Below are positions 6,033-12,325 of a stretch of 14,407 bases of DNA, in pieces; position 1 is the first letter of the stretch, and each line of letters starts with the position of its first letter. The stretch is from Bacillota bacterium. GTDB taxonomy: Bacteria > Bacillota > Clostridia > Acetivibrionales > DTU013. The DNA lies in assembly GCA_023409615.1 (NCBI GenBank), contig JAEYRF010000255.1, forward strand, positions 1 to 14,407, written 5' to 3'. The notes under the pieces were generated by a model. The model was not told the origin of the DNA. It saw only the letters and a list, made by a program, of their open reading frames with translations, and ran no database searches. A program made the position numbers and the translations under genes.

Positions 6033-8729
6033 TTATTTTGTTTCATACCAACTGGAGCCTGTTTTGACTTCGGCAATAAGCGGCACCTCCAGATTGACGG
6101 CATTTTGCATGCAGTCCCGCAATATTTTTTCAACATGTGCCTTTTCGCTGATATGGGTTTCAATAATCAGTTCATCATGTACCTGAAGTATTAATCTTGA
6201 TTTCATGTTATGTTCATTCAGTTCTTTATATACCTTTACCATCGCAATTTTAATAATATCTGCGGCGCTGCCCTGAATAGGCATATTCATTGCAACCCTC
6301 TCTCCGAACGACCTCATGTTGAAATTACTGGACTTAAGCTCAGGCAGATACCTTCTTCTCTGGAACATCGTCTCCACAAATCCATTCGTTTTCCCGTTTT
6401 CAACTGTATCGTGCATGTATTGTTTAACCCCGGGATAGCGCTCCAGATACTCATCGATATAACTGCGTGCCTCTTTCCTGGTGATTCCAAGATCCTTTCC
6501 CAGGCTAAAATCTCCAATACCGTAGACGATTCCAAAGTTGACTGCTTTTGCTCTGTTACGCAGCAATGGTGTTACCTGATCCTTTGGAATGTTGAATACA
6601 CCGGAGGCTGTTGCAGTATGAATGTCTTCGTTATTTCGGAAAGCAGCGATCATATTTTCATCACCTGTGATATGAGCAAGTACTCTCAGTTCAATCTGGG
6701 AATAGTCTGCATCGGATAGCAGGTACTCATCATTTTCCGGTATAAATACCTTTCGGATCTCTCTGCCCATTTCAAGCCTGATCGGTATATTCTGCAAATT
6801 CGGTTCCGTACTGCTAATTCTGCCGGTTGCAGCAATTGTCTGATTAAAGTTGGAATGGATACGGCCTGTTGCGGGATTTACCACATGGAGCAGCCCTTCG
6901 GCATAGGTGGATTTAAGTTTGACCAACTGTCTGTATTCCAGTATTTTCGAGACTGCCTCATTTTTCTCGGCTAGCTGATCGAGCACCTCAGCATTTGTGG
7001 AATAGCCTGTTTTAGTTTTTTTCAACGCCGGCAGGCCAAGTTTCTCAAACAGTATCACGCCAAGCTGCTTGGGTGAGTTAATGTTGAATGACTCGCCAGC
7101 AAGTTCATATATTTCTTCCTCACAGGATTTGATTCCATCATCGAGTTTTGCAGAAAAATCCTCAAGGCCTTTTACATTAACTTTGAAGCCCCTGAATTCC
7201 ATATCTGCCAGAACCTCAATCAGTGGCAGTTCGATCTCAAAATAGAGCTCCTCCTGACCGTTTTTGCTAATCTCCTCTCTTATTACCTTAGTCAGCTGCA
7301 GTACTGTCCTACTGTGGCGTACAGCCGCTACAGCAAGCTGCTGTAAAGGCATTTGAACAAACGGAACATAACTTTTACCCTTTCCGGACAACTCTTGAAC
7401 CGATTCAAAGGAATATCCCAGGTATTCCTGCGAAAGCTCGGCGACGGTGTAAGTGTCGCGAGATGCGTTCAGTATATAGGCGCCAATCATTGTGTCGAAT
7501 GCCAGACCATCAAAAGACAAGCCTTTCCACTTCAGCCATACAATGAGGTTCTTCATGTCATGTCCGTAGATTTTAATCGATTGATCAGAAAAAATTATGG
7601 AAAACTGCTGTAGAAACTGCTCTTCGCTGATTCCTTCACCAATTCTAACATATGCATTTTGATTTCCCCATGAAAGTGCAATGCCCGCCAAATCAGATTC
7701 AAATGGGCTTCTGCGATCGAACAACTGAAACAAAGCAGCTTCGCCATTCTTTTTAACCTCGGCAGCAACATGTACCAATGTGAAAGGATCATCTACCAAA
7801 GTAAATGGCAAATCTTCAACAATTTTTGTATCATTGTCTCCTTTTTTCTCCAGTCCGAATTTATCTATCAGGCGTTTAAATTCCAGCCGTCTGAAAAGCT
7901 CAAGGAGCTTGCTTTGATCATAATCCCCACGCCTTAGTTCTTCCAGATGACAAAGGGTCGGCATATTTCTCTCGATTGTAGCAATATGCCTGCTCATATA
8001 TGCAAGTTCTTTATTACCGGCAAGCTTTTCCCGGACACCTTTTTTCTCAATTTTGTCAATATTCTCATAAATCCCATCGAGACTGCCATAGGATTTGATC
8101 AATTCCAATGCAGTTTTCTCTCCTATACCCGGCACGCCCGGAATATTATCGGATTTATCACCCATAAGCCCTTTTACATCAATGAATTGCAGCGGAGTAA
8201 CGCCATAGCGCTCTATCACACCATGGATATCATATTCTTCTGTTTCTGTCCTGCCGGATCTTGTGATTGGCAACAGAATTCTTGTGTTTTCTGAAGCCAA
8301 TTGAAGGGAGTCTCTGTCTCCTGTTACGATGACTACCTGAATGTTCTTCTCTTCTGCACATTTTGATACAGATCCGATGATGTCATCTGCTTCGAAGCCT
8401 TCCATCTCAAGGCGAATAATATTCATTGCGTCAAGGACTTCCTTCATATAAGGCATCTGCTCTGCCAATTCGGGCGGCATACCTTTTCTGGTCGCTTTAT
8501 AATCAGTATACTCCAGATGCCTGAATGTAGGTGCTTTCATATCAAAGGCAACACATAAATATTGAGGTTTTTCCTCCTCAAGGAACTTATTCAGTATATT
8601 TAGAAAACCATAAATGGCATTTGTATGCAGTCCATCTGCCGTTGAGAGCAATTGTGTACCCTGCAGTCCGTAAAATGCTCTATTCAGGATACTGTTTCCG
8701 TCTATGATCATTAATTTCTCTGTACTCAT
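6033..8729 (-). CDS. polA: DNA polymerase I
   Basis: An 898-aa polymerase acting in repair and Okazaki-fragment processing. Residues 1-295 form the 5' nuclease (flap endonuclease) domain: IIDGNSILNRAFYG (8-21), GFEADDIIGS (111-120), TGDRDSLQL (136-144) and GDKSDNIPGVPGIG (190-203). Residues 310-485 correspond to the 3'-5' exonuclease fold, but the usual catalytic D-x-E is replaced by LFDRRSPFESD (336-346), so proofreading is probably lost, as in Taq and Bacillus Pol I. The polymerase domain has motif A DADYSQIELR (673-682, catalytic Asp675), the O-helix RNRAKAVNFGIVYG (724-737) and motif C QVHDEL (849-854, Asp852). I chose ATG 8729 over 8759 because GGAGG lies 6 bases upstream of it and the sequence then starts like other PolA proteins. 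Confidence 0.97.
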   Translation of the reverse strand: MSTEKLMIIDGNSILNRAFYGLQGTQLLSTADGLHTNAIYGFLNILNKFLEEEKPQYLCVAFDMKAPTFRHLEYTDYKATRKGMPPELAEQMPYMKEVLDAMNIIRLEMEGFEADDIIGSVSKCAEEKNIQVVIVTGDRDSLQLASENTRILLPITRSGRTETEEYDIHGVIERYGVTPLQFIDVKGLMGDKSDNIPGVPGIGEKTALELIKSYGSLDGIYENIDKIEKKGVREKLAGNKELAYMSRHIATIERNMPTLCHLEELRRGDYDQSKLLELFRRLEFKRLIDKFGLEKKGDNDTKIVEDLPFTLVDDPFTLVHVAAEVKKNGEAALFQLFDRRSPFESDLAGIALSWGNQNAYVRIGEGISEEQFLQQFSIIFSDQSIKIYGHDMKNLIVWLKWKGLSFDGLAFDTMIGAYILNASRDTYTVAELSQEYLGYSFESVQELSGKGKSYVPFVQMPLQQLAVAAVRHSRTVLQLTKVIREEISKNGQEELYFEIELPLIEVLADMEFRGFKVNVKGLEDFSAKLDDGIKSCEEEIYELAGESFNINSPKQLGVILFEKLGLPALKKTKTGYSTNAEVLDQLAEKNEAVSKILEYRQLVKLKSTYAEGLLHVVNPATGRIHSNFNQTIAATGRISSTEPNLQNIPIRLEMGREIRKVFIPENDEYLLSDADYSQIELRVLAHITGDENMIAAFRNNEDIHTATASGVFNIPKDQVTPLLRNRAKAVNFGIVYGIGDFSLGKDLGITRKEARSYIDEYLERYPGVKQYMHDTVENGKTNGFVETMFQRRRYLPELKSSNFNMRSFGERVAMNMPIQGSAADIIKIAMVKVYKELNEHNMKSRLILQVHDELIIETHISEKAHVEKILRDCMQNAVNLEVPLIAEVKTGSSWYETK

Positions 8730-8748
8730 ATCATACCTCCGCGCATCT

Positions 8749-8777
8749 ATTGTACACAAAAAAACAGCAGCCGTAAA
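8749..8777 (-). promoter_or_regulatory. Candidate polA promoter overlapping the upstream terminator
   Basis: On the minus strand TTTACG (8772-8777, 4 of 6 to TTGACA) is followed by exactly 17 bases and TACAAT (8749-8754, 5 of 6 to TATAAT). The start would lie about 10 bases before the polA ribosome binding site. The spacer is the 3' arm and T-run of the anti-sigma terminator and the -35 lies in its loop. Since that terminator should block read-through, polA needs a promoter about here. Confidence 0.45.
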
Positions 8778-8786
8778 TGGCTGCCA
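8758..8786 (-). terminator. Rho-independent terminator after the anti-sigma gene
   Basis: On the minus strand GGCAGCC, the loop ATTTAC and GGCTGC form a stem of at least 6 GC-rich bp (plus-strand arms 8767-8772 and 8779-8784), followed by TG and seven T (8764-8758). It lies about 30 bases after the anti-sigma stop and separates the sigma operon from polA. Confidence 0.88.
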
Positions 8787-8815
8787 TCTTCAAATTATAA
8801 AGGTTAATTTCTGTT

Positions 8816-9946
8816 CTACTTCATATTTATATAAATCGTAACTGATACAAGATCCGAACCCAGCCTCATTTCCTCAATTTGGCTATCTGTCATTTCTTTT
8901 TGAATTTTAAGTTTTTTGATCTCATCGTTTTCAGTACTCCCATTATCCATTTGATGTTTCTGAAGTTTTTCATCAATGACTTCAGATTCCTTAATCATGT
9001 TGTCCAGCAATTGTGTCACGTCTTCCGATACAAAAGCACCCATCTGTACATTTGCTGCACCAAGAGCATCGTTGAGCACCGTAATGAACTGGTCGTAATT
9101 GGATTGAGGGAATATAAACTGCAGCTTTGGCTGCATAGTATCAACGCCTTCTGAAAGTTGCATTTCAATCGCATCAGGAGCATCCGCAGCTTCATTCTTT
9201 ATCTTAAAAATAGTTGAAACGCCTTCCTCACCGCCATTGCCGATTGCCAGCACTCTAATTGTTTCAACCATCTCCTCCGGTTCATCCGAAGTGATTGTAA
9301 CAGTTGACATCTTACTATAAAGCGTTTCTGCATCTGCCAAACCGGCCATTTTTATTGAGGCCGCCCGTTCGTCCGGGGCAGCTGAGCGATCTACTTCCAC
9401 ACTATCTATATTGTCAGCAGATAAGCTAAAGCTAAGAACTTCATCTTCTGCAATTGCGGCTCCAACCGAATCCGTGCCGTAATCTTCATCGACTTTACTA
9501 TCTTGCAGCGCATCCTCAGGTGCTGCAGGCTTTTCTGCCGCCATTGCCATTTCTGCTGATTGTTGAGATCTATCAGCGGATTTTGTAGAATTTAAACCAA
9601 ATCTGACAAAAGTTCCGGCAAGGAAGATCAGGAGCGCACCGGCAGCAATTGATGCAATTGTTCTTGTGAAAATGAAGCCTTTTTTCTTCCAAATATTTGT
9701 AGTGTTTTTTGTCTGTCTATCGGCAACAGCCATAAGTTTTTCGTGCAGTTCAGCTTTAAATTCAGCCGGCAGTTCCTGCTGTGGAATACTGGTACAAAGC
9801 CCGATGATCCGGGTCATTTCTCTCAGTTCTTTGTGGCATTCAATACAGTTTTCGATATGCTCCTCAAAGCTAAGCTTATCTTCTGTATTCAATTCATTGT
9901 CGATATATGCACATATATTATCTCTTACATTCATGCAGCTTGACAT
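8816..9946 (-). CDS. Membrane anti-sigma factor with zinc-finger domain and extracytoplasmic DUF4349-like domain
   Basis: A 376-aa protein. Residues 1-45 carry a zinc-binding anti-sigma (ZAS/zf-HC2) motif, CAYIDNELNTEDKLSFEEH followed by IENCIECH, with His30, Cys34 and Cys37 forming H-x3-C-x2-C. This domain normally holds an ECF sigma factor inactive. One membrane helix lies at about 94-117. The outer part starts with a low-complexity Ala/Asp/Glu-rich linker (about 120-200). It ends in a domain with a coiled-coil stretch (VIDEKLQKHQM through SQIEEMRLG) and the ending DLVSVTIYINMK, which resembles DUF4349. The start ATG 9946 has GGAGGG 6 bases upstream; the longer reading from 10015 overlaps the sigma gene without a ribosome site. 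It follows the sigma gene by 46 bases, as expected for a cognate pair. The outer-domain assignment is tentative. Confidence 0.88.
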   Translation of the reverse strand: MSSCMNVRDNICAYIDNELNTEDKLSFEEHIENCIECHKELREMTRIIGLCTSIPQQELPAEFKAELHEKLMAVADRQTKNTTNIWKKKGFIFTRTIASIAAGALLIFLAGTFVRFGLNSTKSADRSQQSAEMAMAAEKPAAPEDALQDSKVDEDYGTDSVGAAIAEDEVLSFSLSADNIDSVEVDRSAAPDERAASIKMAGLADAETLYSKMSTVTITSDEPEEMVETIRVLAIGNGGEEGVSTIFKIKNEAADAPDAIEMQLSEGVDTMQPKLQFIFPQSNYDQFITVLNDALGAANVQMGAFVSEDVTQLLDNMIKESEVIDEKLQKHQMDNGSTENDEIKKLKIQKEMTDSQIEEMRLGSDLVSVTIYINMK

Positions 9947-9992
9947 CCCCAACCCTCCTTTCGTTTTATTTGACGTACTCTTCATCAAAAAG

Positions 9993-10562
9993 TTACCGCT
10001 TGGTTGACAAAACATTTTTCAAAGCCTGCCTTGCTCTATTAATCCTGGATTTAACCGTACCGGCAGGGCAATTAAGTACTGTTGAAATCTCATCATAACT
10101 CAACCCTTGAATATCACGAAGCGTAATAACGATTTTTTGGTCCTCAGGCAGGCTATTAATCGCATTGCTGACTATAGTACGCAATTCTTTCTGTTCTGCC
10201 GCCGCATCCGGCTGTATATCATCACTCATGAACTGGCGTTTCATCTCGCCATCTTCCATTCGAATCTCTTCATCTAGAGAAATGACCTTTTTATTTTTTC
10301 TTTTTCTTATTTCATCAAGACATACGTTAGTAGTAATTCTGTAAATCCACGTGGAAAAAGACGACTGCTCTTTAAAGCTTGCAATCGACCTGAATATTCT
10401 GATCAGCGCTTCCTGTGCCATATCAGCGGCATCATCATAATTACCGATGATTCTGTAAGCCAGGTTGAATATTTTTTTCTGATAGCCTTCTATCAGTTCT
10501 TCAAAGGAAGCAACATCGCCGTCCTTTGCCTTCTCGAGCAGAAGCTGCTCATTTTGACCCAT
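9993..10562 (-). CDS. ECF (group 4) RNA polymerase sigma factor, SigW-like
   Basis: A 189-aa ECF sigma factor. Region 2 spans about 16-88, with ASFEELIEGYQKKIFNLAYR (18-37), DMAQEALIRIFRSIASF (47-63) and FSTWIYRITTNVCLDEIRKR (69-88). A charged linker follows. Region 4 (about 128-183) has LPEDQKIVITLRDIQGLSYD and the recognition helix CPAGTVKSRINRARQAL (165-181). It recruits RNA polymerase to stress-type promoters and is presumably held by the zinc-finger membrane protein encoded 46 bases downstream. The start is placed at ATG 10562, where homology begins; a GGGGG site lies 13 bases upstream, rather far. The in-frame extension up to 10655 (MRYYTMINHGIIII...) is translated palindromic repeat and should not be annotated. 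I saw no clear ECF-type autoregulatory promoter upstream. Confidence 0.94.
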   Translation of the reverse strand: MGQNEQLLLEKAKDGDVASFEELIEGYQKKIFNLAYRIIGNYDDAADMAQEALIRIFRSIASFKEQSSFSTWIYRITTNVCLDEIRKRKNKKVISLDEEIRMEDGEMKRQFMSDDIQPDAAAEQKELRTIVSNAINSLPEDQKIVITLRDIQGLSYDEISTVLNCPAGTVKSRINRARQALKNVLSTKR

Positions 10563-10616
10563 AAAGAATATACTACCCCCTGCTGTTGATCTGTTGGTGT
10601 AGGACCTGCACATAAT

Positions 10617-10655
10617 AATTATTATACCATGATTTATCATGGTATAATAGCGCAA
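10617..10655. repeat. Palindromic repeat, copy 2
   Basis: The arms TATTATACCATGAT (10620-10633) and ATCATGGTATAATA (10636-10649) pair perfectly over 14 bp around a TT centre. The whole 39-base stretch, including the trailing GCGCAA, recurs 114 bases downstream with few changes (10731-10769). The outer arms also match the copy after aroF. Confidence 0.88.
10621..10629 (-). promoter_or_regulatory. Extended -10 motif from the repeat, upstream of the ECF sigma gene
   Basis: Read on the minus strand this is TGGTATAAT, a perfect extended -10, in the arm of palindrome copy 2 that faces the sigma gene. Initiation would fall near 10614, giving a leader of about 50 bases before ATG 10562. No convincing -35 box was found. 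Because all copies carry this motif, it may be a feature of the repeat and not a dedicated promoter. Confidence 0.35.
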
Positions 10656-10691
10656 GTGCGTTTCGGCATCAGCCGAAAATTTCGCACGCGC
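10650..10691. repeat. Long bulged hairpin within the repeat block
   Basis: GCGC (10650-10653) pairs with GCGC (10688-10691). After an AA bulge GTGCG (10656-10660) pairs with CGCAC (10683-10687). The inner stem TTTCGGC (10661-10667) pairs with GCCGAAA (10672-10678) around the loop ATCA. This gives 16 bp in three segments in 42 bases. GC content is higher than in the flanks and no open reading frame of interest is present. No T-run follows on either strand, so it is not an intrinsic terminator. Confidence 0.75.
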
Positions 10692-10710
10692 CTAAATTCT
10701 GCCGGAGGCG

Positions 10711-10740
10711 TATAATAACCCCGCTTGTGGGGTTATTATA
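10711..10740. repeat. Perfect 12-bp hairpin in the repeat block
   Basis: TATAATAACCCC (10711-10722) and GGGGTTATTATA (10729-10740) are exact reverse complements around the loop GCTTGT. Bases 10734-10740 also form the left arm of palindrome copy 3, so the two hairpins cannot form at the same time. Confidence 0.85.
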
Positions 10741-10769
10741 CCATGATTTATAATGGTATAATAGCGCAA
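10731..10769. repeat. Palindromic repeat, copy 3, bordering the broken murA
   Basis: TATTATACCAT (10734-10744) pairs with ATGGTATAATA (10753-10763). The inner octamer GATTTATA differs from copy 2 (GATTTATC) by one base, which breaks one inner pair. The GGTTATTAT prefix matches the copy after aroF, and the GCGCAA suffix matches copy 2. The murA homology ends about 30 bases further on, at 10796. Confidence 0.88.
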
Positions 10770-11143
10770 AAACTCAATCTGCCCGATAGGGGTACGCACC
10801 CACCCGGGTAGCTTATAGTCACTTTACCACATCTGGCAAGCATTGGCCCCATAAAAATAATGGATGACCGCATTTCTGCAGCCAGTTCAACCGGTATCTG
10901 GGTTTCTGTAATCGTTGAAGAGTTGACTGTTATTACATCCCCTTCCATTTTTGCGCTACATCCGATTTTTTTTAGAATTTCTATCATTACCTCCACATCT
11001 CGTAATCTGGGACAGTTCTTGATAATACTTTCCCTGCCATTGAGCAAGGATGCAGCCAATATTGGCAAAACAGCATTCTTGGAGCCTTCCACTGCGATCT
11101 CGCCTTTAAGCTTGGCTCCTCCTGCAATTACTAATTTGCTCAT
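10748..11143 (-). pseudogene. murA: UDP-N-acetylglucosamine 1-carboxyvinyltransferase, 5' fragment
   Basis: MurA transfers enolpyruvate from PEP to UDP-GlcNAc, the first committed step of peptidoglycan synthesis. The intact enzyme has about 420 residues. Here only 116 match: MSKLVIAGGAKLKGEIAVEG, the catalytic SKNA (21-24, Lys22), LRDVEVMIEILKKIGC, EMRSSIIFMGPMLAR and SYPGGC, ending at Cys116, the position of the active-site cysteine. The expected AIGxRPIDLH does not follow in any frame; instead 15 unrelated residues run into palindrome copy 3 and a stop at 10748. The start ATG 11143 has AGGTG 6 bases upstream and lies 48 bases after ftsW. The fragment lacks most of both catalytic domains, so it should be inactive. 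It is a real disruption or a misassembled contig. Confidence 0.85.
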
Positions 11144-11191
11144 AAAAACACCTCGCACCATTTTATTTTATGCAAGGTAAATGTAATGTGT

Positions 11192-12301
11192 TCAGATTCT
11201 TTCATACCTGGAATAACGCGAGATATTGAGCAAAACACCTGCCCCGACCATGAAAAAGGCAAGGGATGTGCCGCCCGAGCTGAAGAAGGGCAGTGAAACG
11301 CCGGTAGGCGGAACTGTATTTGTGACAACAGCCACATTAAAAAGGCTTTGAACAGCAATTAGCGCAGTTACGCCGGTAGCAATCAAACTACCATAAACGT
11401 CCGGTGCATTCAATGCAATCTTAATACCTCTCCATATAAATATCAGGAAAAGCAGCAACACGGCCAGGACGCCTACAAATCCAAGTTCCTCGGCTAGTAT
11501 TGCAAAGATATAGTCATTATGAGGTTCAGGAACGTAAAGAAATTTCTGCATACTCTGGCCAAGACCTCGTCCGAACAATCCACCGGAACCAATGGCATAA
11601 AGCGATTGGATTGTCTGATAGCCTTCTCCGCGCGGATCGATCCAGGGATTGAGCCATGCATTAATACGCGGCGTCATATAGTCCGTGAACGTGATAACTG
11701 CTGTAATCAAACCTGCTACCGGAAGAACAAGCATTGCAAAATGCCTTAATTTAGCACCTGCTGCAAACAGTATAATCATTGCAACGGAAATCATAATGAT
11801 TGTGGCACTTAGATGTGTCTCAAGCAGCAGCAGCAGTGCAATCAGTCCAATTGCAAAAAGGTATGGCATCAGATCTCCAAAAAACGATTTGAGTGGCCTT
11901 TTCCTTTTAGAAAGGTTAAAGGCAAAGAACAGAATCAATGCCAGTTTTGTCATCTCGGAAGGTTGAAATCGAACCCCGGCAATCTCAATCCACCTCCGTG
12001 ATCCGTTAGCTTCACTGCCTATGCCTGGTATCAGTACAAGTATCAACAATATAATACTTGTTCCCATCAACGCCCAGACAAATTTACTCCCATATTTATG
12101 GTAATCCAGGTTAGCGGCAAATAGCATGGCAACCATGCCCAGTGCTGCAAAAGCCAGTTGTCTGTTAATATAGTGGTATATATTCCCATACTCCTTCTCG
12201 GCCGTTGGAGCACTTGCGCTGAAAACCATTATCAAGCCAAGAGATAATAATATTAAAACTGTGATGAACAGTATGAAATCAAAAGGTTTTTTATCCTTCA
12301 T
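11192..12301 (-). CDS. ftsW: SEDS-family peptidoglycan glycosyltransferase (FtsW/SpoVE)
   Basis: A 369-aa membrane protein with about ten hydrophobic helices starting at residue 8. SEDS proteins polymerise lipid II into glycan strands together with a class B penicillin-binding protein; in this lineage the gene serves division (FtsW) or spore cortex (SpoVE). The signatures are SRRWIEIAGVRFQPSEMTKL (101-120), WIDPRGEGYQTIQSLYAIGSG (from 220), PHNDYIFAILAEELG (260-274, catalytic-type Asp263) and PPTGVSLPFFSSGGTS (331-346). Start ATG 12301 has GGAGGT 5 bases upstream. It lies 24 bases after mraY and 48 before the murA fragment. FtsW and SpoVE cannot be told apart from sequence alone. murD and murG, frequent neighbours in Firmicutes, are not next to it. 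Confidence 0.94.
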   Translation of the reverse strand: MKDKKPFDFILFITVLILLSLGLIMVFSASAPTAEKEYGNIYHYINRQLAFAALGMVAMLFAANLDYHKYGSKFVWALMGTSIILLILVLIPGIGSEANGSRRWIEIAGVRFQPSEMTKLALILFFAFNLSKRKRPLKSFFGDLMPYLFAIGLIALLLLLETHLSATIIMISVAMIILFAAGAKLRHFAMLVLPVAGLITAVITFTDYMTPRINAWLNPWIDPRGEGYQTIQSLYAIGSGGLFGRGLGQSMQKFLYVPEPHNDYIFAILAEELGFVGVLAVLLLFLIFIWRGIKIALNAPDVYGSLIATGVTALIAVQSLFNVAVVTNTVPPTGVSLPFFSSGGTSLAFFMVGAGVLLNISRYSRYERI

Positions 12302-12325
12302 AAGATACCTCCACGTCCGGCAGCA

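Noticed and set aside
6210..6719. 169-aa plus-strand open reading frame within polA
   Set aside because: It lies opposite conserved polymerase motifs and is a shadow of that coding region.
9947..10015. Longer start for the anti-sigma factor at 10015
   Set aside because: It overlaps the sigma gene end and lacks a binding site; GGAGGG precedes ATG 9946.
10563..10655. In-frame N-terminal extension of the ECF sigma factor (MRYYTMINHGIIII...)
   Set aside because: It is the translation of palindrome copy 2 (the same peptide RYYTIINHGII arises from copy 3) and has no match to sigma factors.
10620..10769. CRISPR array
   Set aside because: Only two direct repeat copies with a structured spacer, no regular spacing and no cas genes nearby.
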